From Epiperipatus broadwayi (Eukaryota > Onychophora > Udeonychophora > Euonychophora > Peripatidae), in the NCBI GenBank assembly GCA_028023455.1, contig JAQFVV010000049.1:7100855-7164854 (forward strand): a DNA stretch of 64,000 bases. Reading direction: 5' to 3'. Of this stretch, positions 25,356 through 37,324 are shown in pieces. Every line of letters begins with the position of its first letter. The stretch's first letter is position 1. The notes beneath the pieces were generated by a model. The model was not told where the DNA came from, ran no database searches, and saw only the letters and a list, made by a program, of their open reading frames with translations. Position numbers and translations under genes: made by a program.

Positions 25356-25921
25356 GCTGCTTATTTTTACTTCAATGTCTTTTTTGGTGATATTATGCGA
25401 TTTATTTGATATCCCAAAAATAAAATTGACCCAGATTGGGTTTAGGTCTTTGTTGAAATCATGTTTTAAAGTGATCTAATATAGGGAAAATCATATTCTC
25501 ACTTGTGATTATCTGATCTGCTATGAGAATGGATGATGGGGTTGGGCTTTCACTACTATATTCCAGAGCCCAACGAATGTAGCCTGTCGTTCAGTTGTGG
25601 GTGTCTCTAAGATATAGTTTAGCTTATTTAATTGATATATAGTTTGCCAGTATGAGTTGTGTGTCTTTATATTCCTGCTTAAGCTGAAGAACAGTGTTTA
25701 TTGACTGTGGATTGGCTGTTGTGGAATTTAATTTGTCCCTTATCAATTCTAGTTTATTTAATGTTTTGGTGGGTGGTGGATTTCTCATTGTGTAACATTT
25801 GATTGTAGTGGTGAGAATGTTGATATAAGTAAACCAGGCTTCTGTTGGGGCTAGAGATAAAATGTTTAATCTGTTCAAGTGTATATAAATTTCTGACAAT
25901 ACAGCTTCTGGTGCATTGGCT

Positions 25922-26635
25922 TTAAGTAGAAGACGAGTAGTGTTTGGGTAATGACAGGGTTGGCTGGGTATATGTAGGTAGGCTGATTTCAACTTTTAGA
26001 GCATTATGGTCTGAGAAAGGGACTGGATGAACTGAAGGTTTTATTTGAAAGTGGAGTTCAGGTGAATAAAAGAGGAAAACTATTAAATGTTGAAGGCTGT
26101 CTATTGTAAAATGAAATTGCATTTGAAGGAAAAAAACTATCGGCACTCTTAAGTTTCTTGTTAATATATTGCAAATATTTTCTTATGAAATTTTCATATG
26201 TCATGTTGAAATCACCTAGCATTATTTAGGGTGTGGGTTTGTAGATAGGTGTAGGTTAATGGTGTTGATCAGTTGATGAATTAGTGTAGATTTATTATAT
26301 AAGTACAGTGATATAATGTTCAGTTTAAAATCTTTATTATGAAGTGACAATATTATCATATGCTGGTCACAGTATAATATTTTAAAGGATTAGATTGGAG
26401 AGGTGTGGTGAATCAAAAAACCAATGCCTGCCGCTGAGTAGTTGGAAATTGAGAATTTGTTATAGCCAAATTTGTTTAAGTAATGGTCTGGCTTAAAGCT
26501 GGAGTTAATGGAATATTTAGTCTCAGTGAAAAAAAGCAAATGAGAAGGTGAATGCGTAAACCAATCTGTAATTGCATGCATTCTTTTTGTGGAATTGATT
26601 CCCCTCACATTGACTGTAGTGATAATTAGATTCAT
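25922..26635 (-). pseudogene. LINE ORF2: AP endonuclease domain
   Basis: The N-terminal piece (26,390-26,635) has TVNVRGI and, about 30 residues on, FFTETK, which carries the metal-binding Asn and Glu of apurinic-type endonucleases. The C-terminal piece (25,922-26,146) has FSDHNAL, the catalytic Ser-Asp-His motif. The middle (26,147-26,390) is broken by stops. In LINEs this domain nicks the target DNA. ORF2 would start at the ATG complementary to 26,633-26,635, shortly after ORF1 ends. Confidence 0.8.
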
Positions 26636-26668
26636 TTTTTAGCTAAAGTGGGGTGTGTGGATTAGTGT

Positions 26669-28715
26669 TCAAACCTCTTGTGGTAAAATGGTTTGATTGT
26701 CAATACTTGCATCTGCAGATAATGCTGAATTTTCAGTACTAGAGGCAGCCAATTGCTTCTTTTTTCTCGGTTTCCTGCAGTGGATGTCCACTCCTGCAGT
26801 GTAATCGAGCTGTGCTAATTGTTCTGATTTTCCTGTGGGGTGTTGTCTTGTCCAATACGGTTCCTGTGGTGAAGCTGTTGAGTTGACATTCTGTTTATTA
26901 GATTTGTGTTTCTTCTTGACTGGTTTACAAGAGTCTATTAAACTGTCAGAAGATTCTGCTGTTTCCGTGGTATCCATTTGAATGGTAATTTGGTGTGAAT
27001 GTTTATTGATTTCAGTTTGTTGTTTATTTTTATTTTTTTAAGCTTAGTTGTTTGTTGTATTCTGTGGTTTCTGGGCTCTTCATCACTATAATAAGAGGAG
27101 GCCACTTCTATTTCTTGTTCATCATTTGAATCTGGTGTGGAATTAGCTGTGTTTAAGCTATTTGTTATTTGCGTCTGTGTGTTGTCTAAAGGATATACGA
27201 TAGGTATATTATCTGGGTTTAATAAACTTGCCAATTGTGTTTGTGGGTTATTTAAAGAGAATGGGGTGGGCATTTGTTCTTCACTTGTCTTGATAGTTTT
27301 ATCACTGACTGAGGACATTGTATTCCAAAGAACTGGACATCAGTGCCTTTCACTAGATTTGAGGCCACAATTGTCACATTATTTTAGGACAGTCTCTTAT
27401 CACGTGTGTGTGCTGTTTACAGGAAAAACACTGAGGGGTGTGCCTCTAAAGGTAATAACAAGTGGTAATTTACCTGTGGGAAATACTGTTGGTATGTCTA
27501 ATGCAGTCACATTTTTATTTAATTGTATATTAAATGTCACTGCATTCATTCTAATTGGAATTGGTGTTCTTGTCTCCGTTAAAAAATTAAAATTTGTTAT
27601 TTTTCCGTAGTTTTCCAATAGCGATTGTAAATTTGTTTCCGTGAAACCAATATTACAATTTCTAATTAGGCCTTGTGTCACGAGAGCATGCTCGGTATCG
27701 ATATAGTAAATAATTTTGTTATTTAAAAATTTGATGTGCTTTCTAAAAATATCTTTTTGTGTCTTGTTGTGAAATTCAAAACACAAATATCTGTTATTGG
27801 GATGGTATAGTATTTGGTGGACGTAACTCCATAATTTCATTTGTGTTATTTTGGCATAAAATTCATCTATTTGGGAATTTAAATAATTCGGCGTCCGCAT
27901 TTGTTACCACCATTATGAGTGATTTATCACTATGAAAACTTTTGAACGACGTTAATAGCGGTAGTGGAATCGTTTCATTAAAATTGTTAGCATATTGGTC
28001 ATATAATTCTTGTGTAATATAATGAAATTGATCTTCATGTATATTGTTGTGATGTTGTTGATCCTCAGTATCGTTATTTATTCCCATAAGCTCTGCAAAA
28101 GACTCGGCATCTGGCTGAATGTAATCCATCGACACGAAGATCGACCTTTACAGCTCTAGCATATGTATTGTTATTATTTGCGCGTAAATTTAGATTATTG
28201 TGGTGGTCATTTGATTTTTCTCTAGTATTTTGCTGAAGTAGGAGTGAATCTACTGAATAAGAGCTTTGGGATGCACTTCTATCCAATGGTGGAGAATTGG
28301 TAGGGTTTGCTTCGGGCTCTCTCAGGTACGGTGTATTTATTTTGTCTAATTTTTTAAAATTTTCTGATTGCACATATAGTGCTGTATTTGCTTTCTCGGT
28401 GTCTTTATTTGCACTATTGGAATAATTTTCATTTGATATCCGGGTAGGAGATATGGTTTTCCTTTCCAATGGTGGAAAATTAACGTTGTTAATCTCAGGC
28501 CTTCAAATGCATGTTTCTGCTTTACCGGTATTTTTTCTCGATAATTTTTCTTTCATAATATGTGATTCAAATGCTCATTCAATATATAGATCACTAGTAT
28601 TATGATCTGGATTGTTTGATTCTATTATAATTGAACTATTGTTAGCTTGAATGAATGACTGATTTTGTTTTTGATACTCAGCAGTACTCCCAATTGTATT
28701 GAATGCATCGGCCAT
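26669..28715 (-). pseudogene. LINE ORF1 (RNA-binding, gag-like) with frameshifts
   Basis: Starts at an ATG at 28,715 (MADAFNTIGS) and is stopped by TGA at 28,575-28,577. It continues in pieces at 28,074-28,469, 27,863-28,135, 27,400-27,900, 26,938-27,318 and 26,669-26,977. The N-terminal part is Asn/Ser-rich and disordered. An RRM-like fold is suggested at 27,400-27,800 (GFTETNLQSLLENYGKI). Two zinc knuckles lie near 27,310-27,435: CFSC then H and C with spacing Cx2Cx4Hx4C, followed by CDNC with Cx2Cx7HxC and a stop inside. The C-terminal part is Lys/Ser-rich. ORF1 proteins bind the element's RNA. The layout matches the LINE at 3,410-4,750. Confidence 0.8.
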
Positions 28716-28937
28716 TTTACAATCTTACAAATGGCGCTTGCCTATACATTATTTTTCAATAATAATCAAAACTCTAATTATAAATGATTTTCTCTTACCT
28801 TTAAGATGTGAAAATGTTCTTCTTACTAAATCTGTCAAAAATAACATCAATTAGGTCTATTACAACGGAAAAAGATAACTAATATTTCAAAGTGAAGAGG
28901 AGCTAGATGTGTAACAGTCTATCTGCATGGATGCCAT

Positions 28938-29049
28938 CTTGGCTGCTGCTGCTGCAGCTACTGCTACTGCTACTGCTACTTACTGCTACTGCTACTACTA
29001 CTACTACTGCTACTGCTACTGCAGCTGCTGCTGCTACTGCTACTGCTAT

Positions 29050-29143
<94 letters not shown>

Positions 29144-29156
29144 GCTGCTGCTGCTT
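28938..29156. repeat. (CTG/ACT)n trinucleotide microsatellite
   Basis: Mixed CTG/ACT units, then about 35 nearly perfect ACT units, then CTG units. It lies at the 5' boundary of the LINE. Long open frames of Thr, Ser, Tyr or Leu across it are artefacts of the repeat. Confidence 0.95.
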
Positions 29157-29199
29157 AATTTACAAGTGTGCAATGCTTATACAATGTTAATGCTAATAT

Positions 29200-30800
29200 A
29201 CATGTTTTCTATATAAGTTACTAAGAACTATTTATTTGTTGTTATATTATTATTGGTTTAGAGATCTTTAAACTCAGATAAAGTATAATATATTTATTAT
29301 TATAAACTCCATTCATGCATGACTTTATTTTAACTTTCTTTCATAACAAATGTATATAATTAAATACACATATAGGAAAATCTTCAGCTAAATATTACTG
29401 TCTCTCACACAAATGACTGAAATATCAGCTGGCCAAGATTATCACAACCTTTCAAATTTATTATTAATCTATCACATTTTATTCAAGTAAAGGTTAATAT
29501 ATTTATTATTATAAAATCCAATTATGCATGAGCTTAAAGTCTGTATCCGGGCTAATAATAATATAAAAATAAATAAATAAATAAACCTTAATAACTATGA
29601 TGAATTTGAATAGAAGATGATAAGTTGTCATTAAGATTTTATATAGATTTTAAACAAAATATTAATGTGTAGATATTGCATTTATGATGAGTATAATTGA
29701 GAATGTTTAATAAAGTAATCGAATTGTTTATTGCTCAAGAATTCACATAAACATTTAGATGAAATTTACATATCAGAAGCAACAAACTTGCACTGCATTG
29801 TATGGTTTTTAGAGTCCAACCATGCAACATAGAGTGTTTAAATATCTGAACCAATTAATAAAGCCATTATGTCGAGAAAATCATTTAATTTTTCCCAGAT
29901 GTCTTCATTCTCTTTGTTTATAAGAGAGATTTAGCAGAAGATATATTTTATATAAACACACACATAAAATGTTTTTTTTAATAATTACTGAATATATTAA
30001 AATAGTTATACACTTAAATAGTTCACGTGACCCATTTAAATAATGCAAGTACAGTAATTAAAAAAAATAATGAACTTTTATTTTCTAATATAATTCTTTA
30101 ATCTTTCTGAACCAAGAGCACCAATAAAATTGATTAGACGAAGTTGTTTACTACCAAATGTTGTCACAACAGTGAGGTTAAGTAGGCATTATAAGGAACT
30201 CATTGAAATTAACATTCATATTTAATCAGAACATGATGGGATTTTCCAGCTAATACACTTTTTGCATTTAATCTCTTCTAATATGTTGAAAAAATAAATA
30301 AATAAGAATATATATATATTGATTTTTAAATATAATAATTATTTTTAAAATTTTGATTAAAGAAATTAAACTCAAATAATGCGACCTTATTTAAAATTAA
30401 TAATATGAAAAAATACAATTTATATAGAAATGCATTTATAAAACTAAAACACTATTTAAAATAATAATAAAGATTTAAAATTCACGTAATTGAAAACATA
30501 TAGTATTAAAAATATTATTCTTAGAAATATTACTATAAACTTAAGTCAAATGTCTCGTGGAATAATTATAGTGTCCTCAAATTCTAATCTCTTGAACTCA
30601 GGTTTGAATGTGGACAGAATAAAACTATATTTTTCGCAGATATCATACAAGCTTGTGAATATTATTTTTAGATAACTGACATTTAACCAACTCAGTTAGT
30701 CATTCAAAACTGATAAAAGTAAATTGATACCTCATTATTCTTTTTTAAAGTTTAGTTATATATTTGTAGCAATGAATGATGGTTGATATTTTAGTAATAA
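29200..30800. other. AT-rich intergenic sequence
   Basis: No gene recognised. A short segment (TTAATATATTTATTATTATAAA then an ATGCATGA) occurs twice, near 29,288 and 29,495, suggesting a short dispersed repeat. Confidence 0.45.
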
Positions 30801-30803
30801 TTA

Positions 30804-31205
30804 TGTTTGACTATTTTCATCATCTAATATATTAAATATTGAATGTCTTTAGAAAAATTCAAACTTTATTTAAACTTTCCAATTACATTGAAATATTAGT
30901 AATATCGGATATGTTAATATATAACACAATGTTACAAGAGACATTATTCTCCTTTCTGCTTCATGTGACATACTAGCATATTCAGAACCTAAAAATCTAG
31001 ATTAGATTACCATGCTAGTACTGACACTGCTCAGTCCAGCATAATATAAAGAAGGAAGGAGAATAATGCCATTCAAAACATTGTATTATATATTAACCTG
31101 TATGCTATTTCTAACAGTCGAATGTATTTGGAAAGTTTAAGTAAAGTTTAAATTTTTCTAAAGAGATTCAATATTTAACATTAGATGAGAAAAATAATCT
31201 AACAT
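30804..31205. repeat. 402-base palindromic foldback element
   Basis: Outer arms ATGTTTGACTATTTTCATC and its diverged complement end at 31,205. Inner arms carry CTTTATTTAAACTTTCCAA and the CATTATTCTCCTTTCT block in both orientations. Identity between the arms looks like 80-85 percent by eye. Single-arm relatives lie at 13,905-14,140 and 46,190-46,400, so this may be two copies inserted head to head rather than a true inverted-repeat transposon. Confidence 0.8.
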
Positions 31206-31209
31206 ATAG

Positions 31210-32390
31210 TTGCAATTAACGTTATTTATTTATGTTTTTATGTGCATAAAATTTTTTTATTAACAAAAGTTTAATTATACTTTTTACTATAACAAAGTTA
31301 TTTATGCTATTAAATTTAAATGTATATATAAAATATAAAAAGTATTTAATTTTATTTTTACATTTATATTTTTGACTTTATACCATCACCACCACCCCCC
31401 CTCATGTAATGTTGTAGGATGCTAAGTTTTCTTTAAACTGTAGAACTGGAAAAATTACTTCTGACCACATTTTCAGTGCATGTTAAACCGAATAGAGGTT
31501 AAGCTGTTATATTGAATGAGATTTTCGAATCAATTACATTTACTTAAATGTATCTCACTATGTATATATAGAAATAAAGATAAATAATATTTTAATATTG
31601 AATAAATATAATGTCATGTGAAATTTAGCAAATCTATTTTAAATAATAATTGAACTTCCCTCTGGCTGCCATGTTCAATAACTTTTTATGGTAAGAAAAT
31701 GGGTCACTTTGGAGTAAACTTGGAAAATTTCAAATGACGTTATATTTATTACATGCGTGTGTGTGTTCTGTAGGAAATCTCATTAAAGTGTTACTACTTG
31801 TTTTGCCATGCTTAAGATGTAAAATGATATAATGTTTTGAAATTACTTTTAATAATTAATTTATTATATGCAGAGGGGGGTTAGACTTTATTAACTAAGT
31901 TTTGCCAATACATAAAACTAGATGCAAAATTTCTTGCAAGTACATATTTTCACAGAAATTCGGACTAAAATCTGGCTATCAGGTGTTATCTGCTCTTATA
32001 TAATTTTTACATTATTGAATTGCTGATCATTCTAAACAATATTTATAATAATGTTTTGTATTAAAATTGTGCTTATTTTTTAAAATACCAAGTTTAAGAT
32101 AATTCAGAAAAAAGATAAGTTGGTATAGTAAATACAACATAAAAATAAATTAGAGTTTAGATATTACTAATCTGGATACTGGAAATTAAACATCTTCTAT
32201 AATTCAAATGAAATTTTAAGATGACATTTTTTACGGCTATCAGACGTAATTATTTTATCACATATTTAAATTTAATCAAATAACATTTTATTTAAACTTA
32301 ACTAAATTAAAACATATTCTACTTGAATAATATCTTCTCCACCTCAAACACTTTATTAAATAATTTACTTACTATAAAATGTTTATATTT
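31210..32390. other. AT-rich intergenic sequence
   Basis: No gene recognised. There is a G-run at 31,874 and a C-run at 31,395. Otherwise nothing found. Confidence 0.5.
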
Positions 32391-32399
32391 TAATTTTAT

Positions 32400-33740
32400 T
32401 TTTTAACACTTTATAAAAAGAAGAGAAGGACAGTAATAAAAATTATAGAGAAAGAAGAATTACTTATTCACAGAATAGACTATAGAGGGAAATTCTAAAA
32501 AATAGGATTAAATTGGAATATGGGAGTTTAAAAATAGCAAAACAAACAGACTTCAGAGAAAGAAGATCCACATAAGCCCATTTATTTTGAGTAAGAAATA
32601 TAACAAGAAATCAAGAGATACATTTATATATAGAGAGATATTAAAAAGTTATATGATAGTATTTTTCTCAAAAAAACTATGGAAATCATTGTAAATAATG
32701 AGCAAATATGCATGGCACATCAATTAAGAAATGATATAATAATATATATGCAAAGGTAACAAATAGGAAATATAAATTTGGGCAATATAAAAATAATCAA
32801 AGAACTCAAATGTGGAGGTTGTTGCTTACTTACATTATTTAAATTATATCCATAACAAGTCCTTAAAATATGAAAAATGTGAGAAAATAGAAAATTCTGT
32901 ACATAATAATAAACACTTTATATATTGTATCATACTATTTGATCAAAGAATTTTTGATCAGGATCATGCTAATTTATGTTATATGACTAGAAAATTTATA
33001 CAAAAATATAGAAAATGAGGTATGAAAATAAATATAACAAAAACAAAAAATATAGTATTGGAAGGACACAACATGATATGGTATTGGAAGATAAATGAAA
33101 TTCACACAAAGTGGAACAATAGATAAAAGAAAGAAATGTACCAAGTTAGAGAAGCTATAGAAATATTAAATGAAATATAATAGCATTGAAGAACACAACA
33201 TGATATGATATTAAAAGATAAATGAAATCCACACAAAATAGAACAGCAGATAAAAGAAAGAAATGTATCAAACAGGAAAGCTATAGAAATATTAAATTGA
33301 ATATTATAGCATCAGAATAGAACAAAAGTCAATGGACATTGAATGTATGACACAATAGTGAAATGTATCATTACTTATAGAAGTGAAGTTTGGTAGCTGA
33401 GAGAAAGAATGGAAAAGAAATTGATGATCACAGAAATGGCCAAGATGAATGTTCACAACCAATACAAGAAATTGAAAAATAAACACACTGTGGTAATTGG
33501 CATCAGAACAAGACAAATGCAATGTGGAATGGTATATAGATGTTCAGAAGGTTTCTAATAAAAAATTATCAAAATATTAAACTGGATATCACCAACAAGG
33601 AAAAAGTGACTGTCCAAAATGTAATTGGAAAGAGAGAATAGATACAAAAAAGACTGAATTTTTCCACATTTTTAAATGGATGCTCTGAGAGGCATGTGAT
33701 TAAAGAATGGAAGACATCATAGTGACATCACTCATTTCTA
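32400..33740 (+). mobile_element. Decayed LINE reverse transcriptase 3' part
   Basis: Coding remnants in several frames keep the order of a LINE ORF2 C-terminus. They run from IFDQDHANLCYMTRKFIQ with KINITKTKN (32,940-33,050, the region after the catalytic DD), through a Trp-Leu-Arg-Glu-Arg-Met stretch (near 33,390) resembling the EVWTL...MEKKL region, to WISPTRKK near 33,585, resembling the C-terminal RGRP region. Stops are frequent. The lineage differs from the 23-29 kb element. A 128-base tandem duplication lies inside it. Confidence 0.65.
33058..33311 (+). repeat. 128-base tandem duplication inside the LINE remnant
   Basis: Units 33,058-33,185 and 33,186-33,311 share ACACAACATGATATG, GATAAAAGAAAGAAATGTA and AAGCTATAGAAATATTAAAT, and both end in ATAGCA. 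They have diverged, so the duplication is not recent. Confidence 0.85.
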
Positions 33741-33744
33741 ATGT

Positions 33745-34600
33745 TTTACTTTTCTTTCTCTAACTTTTTATTGGAGTTAAAATGACCAAAATAGCTGCTA
33801 ATGGTGATAAAATGATTTATTATTTTAAGCATCAAAATATTCGTTTTATCTAAACAATAAAATAAAATAACAGTTTAGAAAATCAAGAAATTGAAAATAC
33901 TTCAATCACTAGTAACTTTTTAAATGCAAGTTTACTGATTATATATTGTTTTCATAAATATAAATGAAATTTATCTATAAAGCAATGTAATAAATAAATA
34001 AATAAACTTTTATTTTACAATAAAAATTGAATGTTTACTTGCTCAGAAGGATATATGATATTTAAGCACCATTAAAAACAGTTTGACCTTAACCAAGGAA
34101 CTTTTAGCTCTCACATCTACCGCTTTTCATTGTACAAAAAATCATGTACGGATAATTTTAATTGTTAAATGTTGCCTAAAAAATACCCAAACATTATCAG
34201 AAAATATAAGGTACATGTAGTGGAGGGGGAAGACTAATAATTAAGTTTATACTAACTTTACCATATACATAGGAAACACACTTATTGGTTATGTTTATTT
34301 TTAACGTTGGTAATAATTATGCTATACTGTATTTATATAATGTAAAAAATACTAAAAGTTTAAAACTAAAATTTTGTAAGATTTATTGTACTGTATACAT
34401 TCAACACTTCACATCATATTTATGGGTAGTCTGCTGAGAACATTAATTTTTTGCTGATATGAATGCTATTTAATTTTTGGTTCATTATGAATTCATTTTG
34501 TATAATGAACCATGCCTCTTTTATTTTATGTTGTGATAATTTCTTTCTTCACACATAATTTTAACAACACTCATGCTACAATTATAGTAGTGCTCTACCT
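33745..34600. other. AT-rich intergenic sequence
   Basis: No gene recognised. Confidence 0.5.
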
Positions 34601-34609
34601 CATAACCAT

Positions 34610-35055
34610 GAAAGACTGATGAACCAACAGCATTGGACCCTATTCCAGACCTTCTATATACCAATAAATGTCAGACACCCCAGTTCCAAGACCCGTCCCA
34701 TTCCCACCACAATACACACATGGGCAATCTCTCTGGCTGCAGTCCACAGGACATACCACATCCAACCAGTCCACTGTTATAATCCTGTCCTCATGTGTTG
34801 TTGATAAGCATGTCTAAACCCATGGAAGGGGGAACCTGATACCAAACCTGTTCAAGCAAATTTGTGCCACCCCATTACCTGAACAGATAAACATAGCAGA
34901 GCAATCCAGCCTTTACCACCTTCATACTATTCCACCAACTATTCTGTCCTAGAATTGCTCTATACATTTGAACATGTATGTCCTGTAACAACATATCCCC
35001 ATAAAGTCAATCAAGCAATACTGACTTCCACCAGCACCATCCAACCCATACCAAT
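34610..35055 (+). other. C-rich, G-poor segment with strand asymmetry
   Basis: About 445 bases with far more C than G on the + strand, abruptly different from both flanks. A 61-codon open frame (34,619-34,804) lies inside but looks like composition, not a domain. There is no tandem unit that I can see. It could be a fragment of an inserted element from a different sequence class, or transferred DNA. Confidence 0.5.
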
Positions 35056-35637
35056 AGTTATAATAACAGAGTATTTAAATGTATTTTATATATTTATATA
35101 AATGTTTATGATCATTTACAGAACTTACTTTATGTATAAATCCAGTATATATTAAAATTTCCAGTTAATAATACTTTTAAATTGGTTTTGAATGAAATCA
35201 AGTGCAGATATATTCTAGTGTCATTTATCAAAAGCTTAAGTAATCAGTGACTGCAAGTTGATAGTGAAGTCTGTTCCTGGTTTTGCTTCATTAATGAAAA
35301 TTTGGTATTTAAAGTTGGAACCATTGCATTTATACCCCTAAAAGCTATTTCACTTTTTTACTACCAATCTGATAGCCTAAAACTACAAAAATATTAGAAC
35401 TCAAGCTAACTTCCTTGTAGAATTGACCATGTTTACAATACCAGATTAAACTAAAAGATTCAAGCTGATGTCATTTAATATTAATATTTTTAGCCAGTAA
35501 AAAATGTACTTAATATTACAGTAGAACTGATATTTATTGATCAGGTGTATAAAAGCAGATTCTTTCAGGAAACTAACATGATAGTGAAAAAAACTGAAAG
35601 TGGCTTCCAAATGCACAACTAAATGTTTTGGTTCCAA

Positions 35638-35682
35638 CATCCTCACTGATAAAGACAAATGTCAGAAATCAGTTGGAAGATG
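35638..35682 (+). ncRNA. Hammerhead-ribozyme-like motif
   Basis: CAUCCUC pairs with GGAAGAUG downstream, six of eight positions, as stem I. The core is CUGAUAA, one base off the consensus CUGAUGA. Stem II is a perfect GACA/UGUC with a 2-base loop. GAAA and a GUU triplet (35,672-35,674) follow, with minimal stem III. Stem II is set off from the core by single A residues, as at 1,389. Confidence 0.5.
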
Positions 35683-35699
35683 GAATTAAATTTTTGTCT

Positions 35700-36550
35700 G
35701 TTAACCACTAATTATTAAAGCTTGCAATAGATTATGTTAGAAAAGAATATTATTTTTGTCTATAATATTATAGTAAGGTGAAAAATCAAGTATGTTTGTG
35801 TTAGTGTTTAATTAAATTATCACCAGTCTATTATTATAGATGCCATCAGTTGAAAGCTTTCCCCTAATAATCATATTTAAGCATTCTATTTTTTCATAAA
35901 ATTTTACAATTACTCCCATATACTTTATCCATTTATAATGTTTCTATTCAATATTTTACCAATAGTAAAAGATTAAGAAACGTAAACAGATAAACAAAAA
36001 AGAGTAATAGGAAGACAGAATTAAAAGAATGCAAATATAAATGTCCATATCGAAGTTTATGGTGCTTTAAAATCATAAGAGATATAAAGTGAGAGTCAAG
36101 AAGTGTTCTAATTGCATTTAAATTATGAAAAAAAGTATTAACTTTAGGAAAGTTTAAAACCAGTTGATCTCGGATTTCTGACATTCAACAATTTGCATTT
36201 AACTAATAACAAATAAGTATATGGATTTAAAATAAAGTTTCATTTGTTATTCTACTATTAATTAGCATTAGAGAATATAGAACCATGGTGATTTTTAGAT
36301 GTATCAATACATAATTAATGATTAGCAATTTACTCTAGCACTTGATATGTTAAAAGAAATTATAAAAAAATTCAAGATATAATAAAACTATATTTTTAAT
36401 GAATATAGGAATATATAATAGATTTATGAAATAATCTTTAGTAATTTCAACTAAATAGTGATAACTAAATAAAATTATATTTTTGAAAGTGAGTCAGTGA
36501 AAAAATTTAAGATACAATATAGGATCAATGTAAAAAATAAAATCTTATAA
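35700..36550. other. AT-rich intergenic sequence
   Basis: No gene recognised. Confidence 0.5.
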
Positions 36551-36561
36551 AAATGTTCTGT

Positions 36562-36622
36562 ATAGCAGAGATAACACAGCTGTCTACAGTATCTATGACT
36601 TGAATTCATAACCAAACCAAGT
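36562..36622 (+). repeat. Possible tRNA-derived SINE fragment
   Basis: TAGCAGAGATAAC resembles a pol III A box, and GACTTGAATTC, about 45 bases on, resembles a B box. No second copy was found with clear similarity, so this is tentative. Confidence 0.35.
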
Positions 36623-37092
36623 CCTTTTTTTTTTTTCAAAATTTAAGTATCTAATTTTTTTCTTTATGTTGCTAGTTCATTATCAAGTCAAATAACCATA
36701 CAAAATTAGTTATTTAATTAATATGAACTATAGGATAAATCAAAAGTAGAAATCTATTTAACATGAGCTATCTGGCAATTGACAAGACAGATAAATAATG
36801 TCTTTTCCATTATTCTGATATTCTTATTAACTTAGAATAATATAAAGGACAGATATTCTACTCCACTGCTATAAACTATTGCAAGCTTGAGTAATCAAAA
36901 GGTACTAGACAATGGTGTGTATTAAATCAATATCCAGTACTATTCTATCTAATAAGTTTCTGGTTTATGATCTTTCTCAATAAGCTGTTTGGATATGGAT
37001 TTTCTGGAGTTACTATTAAAGATGGCACTGCTTTTGAGATTATTAAGTAATTAACTATTTTCTTTTTTTAAAATGTGGAACATTGTTGTTCT

Positions 37093-37170
37093 AGTAGTAA
37101 TAGTAGAAAGAGGAGGAGTAGTAGTAGCAGCAGCAGACCAGTAGCAATAGTAGTAGCAGTAATAGTGTCA
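37093..37170 (+). repeat. Imperfect (AGT)n microsatellite
   Basis: AGT and AGC units interrupted by AGGAGG. It is the third trinucleotide repeat of this type in the window. All three lie near L1/Tx1-like LINE sequence. Confidence 0.85.
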
Positions 37171-37324
37171 CTATTGTAGGTTGTACTTAATTATTAAAGT
37201 TGCTGGTATGTAATTATTATAAGTGTTTCAAACAAACATTTGTTTTTAATAGAATTTACATGCATGACATTATTCAAGAATAGTCTATTATCAATTTTTT
37301 TAGGATACTTCAATTCTTATTTAT

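Larger units (their letters stand above)
23190..28938 (-). mobile_element. Nearly full-length L1/Tx1-like non-LTR retrotransposon
   Basis: A complete LINE layout on the - strand. The 5' untranslated region runs from about 28,938. ORF1 (RNA-binding, zinc knuckles) starts at 28,715. ORF2 (AP endonuclease, reverse transcriptase, C-terminal finger) starts near 26,635. The 3' end has an AATAAA-like signal near 23,210 and a (TAC)n tail. Damage is light for this window: a few stops and single-base shifts. It copies itself by nicking DNA with the endonuclease and priming reverse transcription at the nick. An ACT-type trinucleotide microsatellite lies on each side, which suggests insertion into such a repeat. 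The clade call rests on the ORF1 knuckles, AP endonuclease and C-terminal finger, not on a tree. Confidence 0.92.

Noticed and set aside
27137-27610. 157-codon + strand open frame with hydrophobic stretches
   Set aside because: Antisense shadow of LINE ORF1.
28907-29190. Poly-Leu/Thr, poly-Tyr and poly-Ser open frames
   Set aside because: Three frames of the same microsatellite; no gene.
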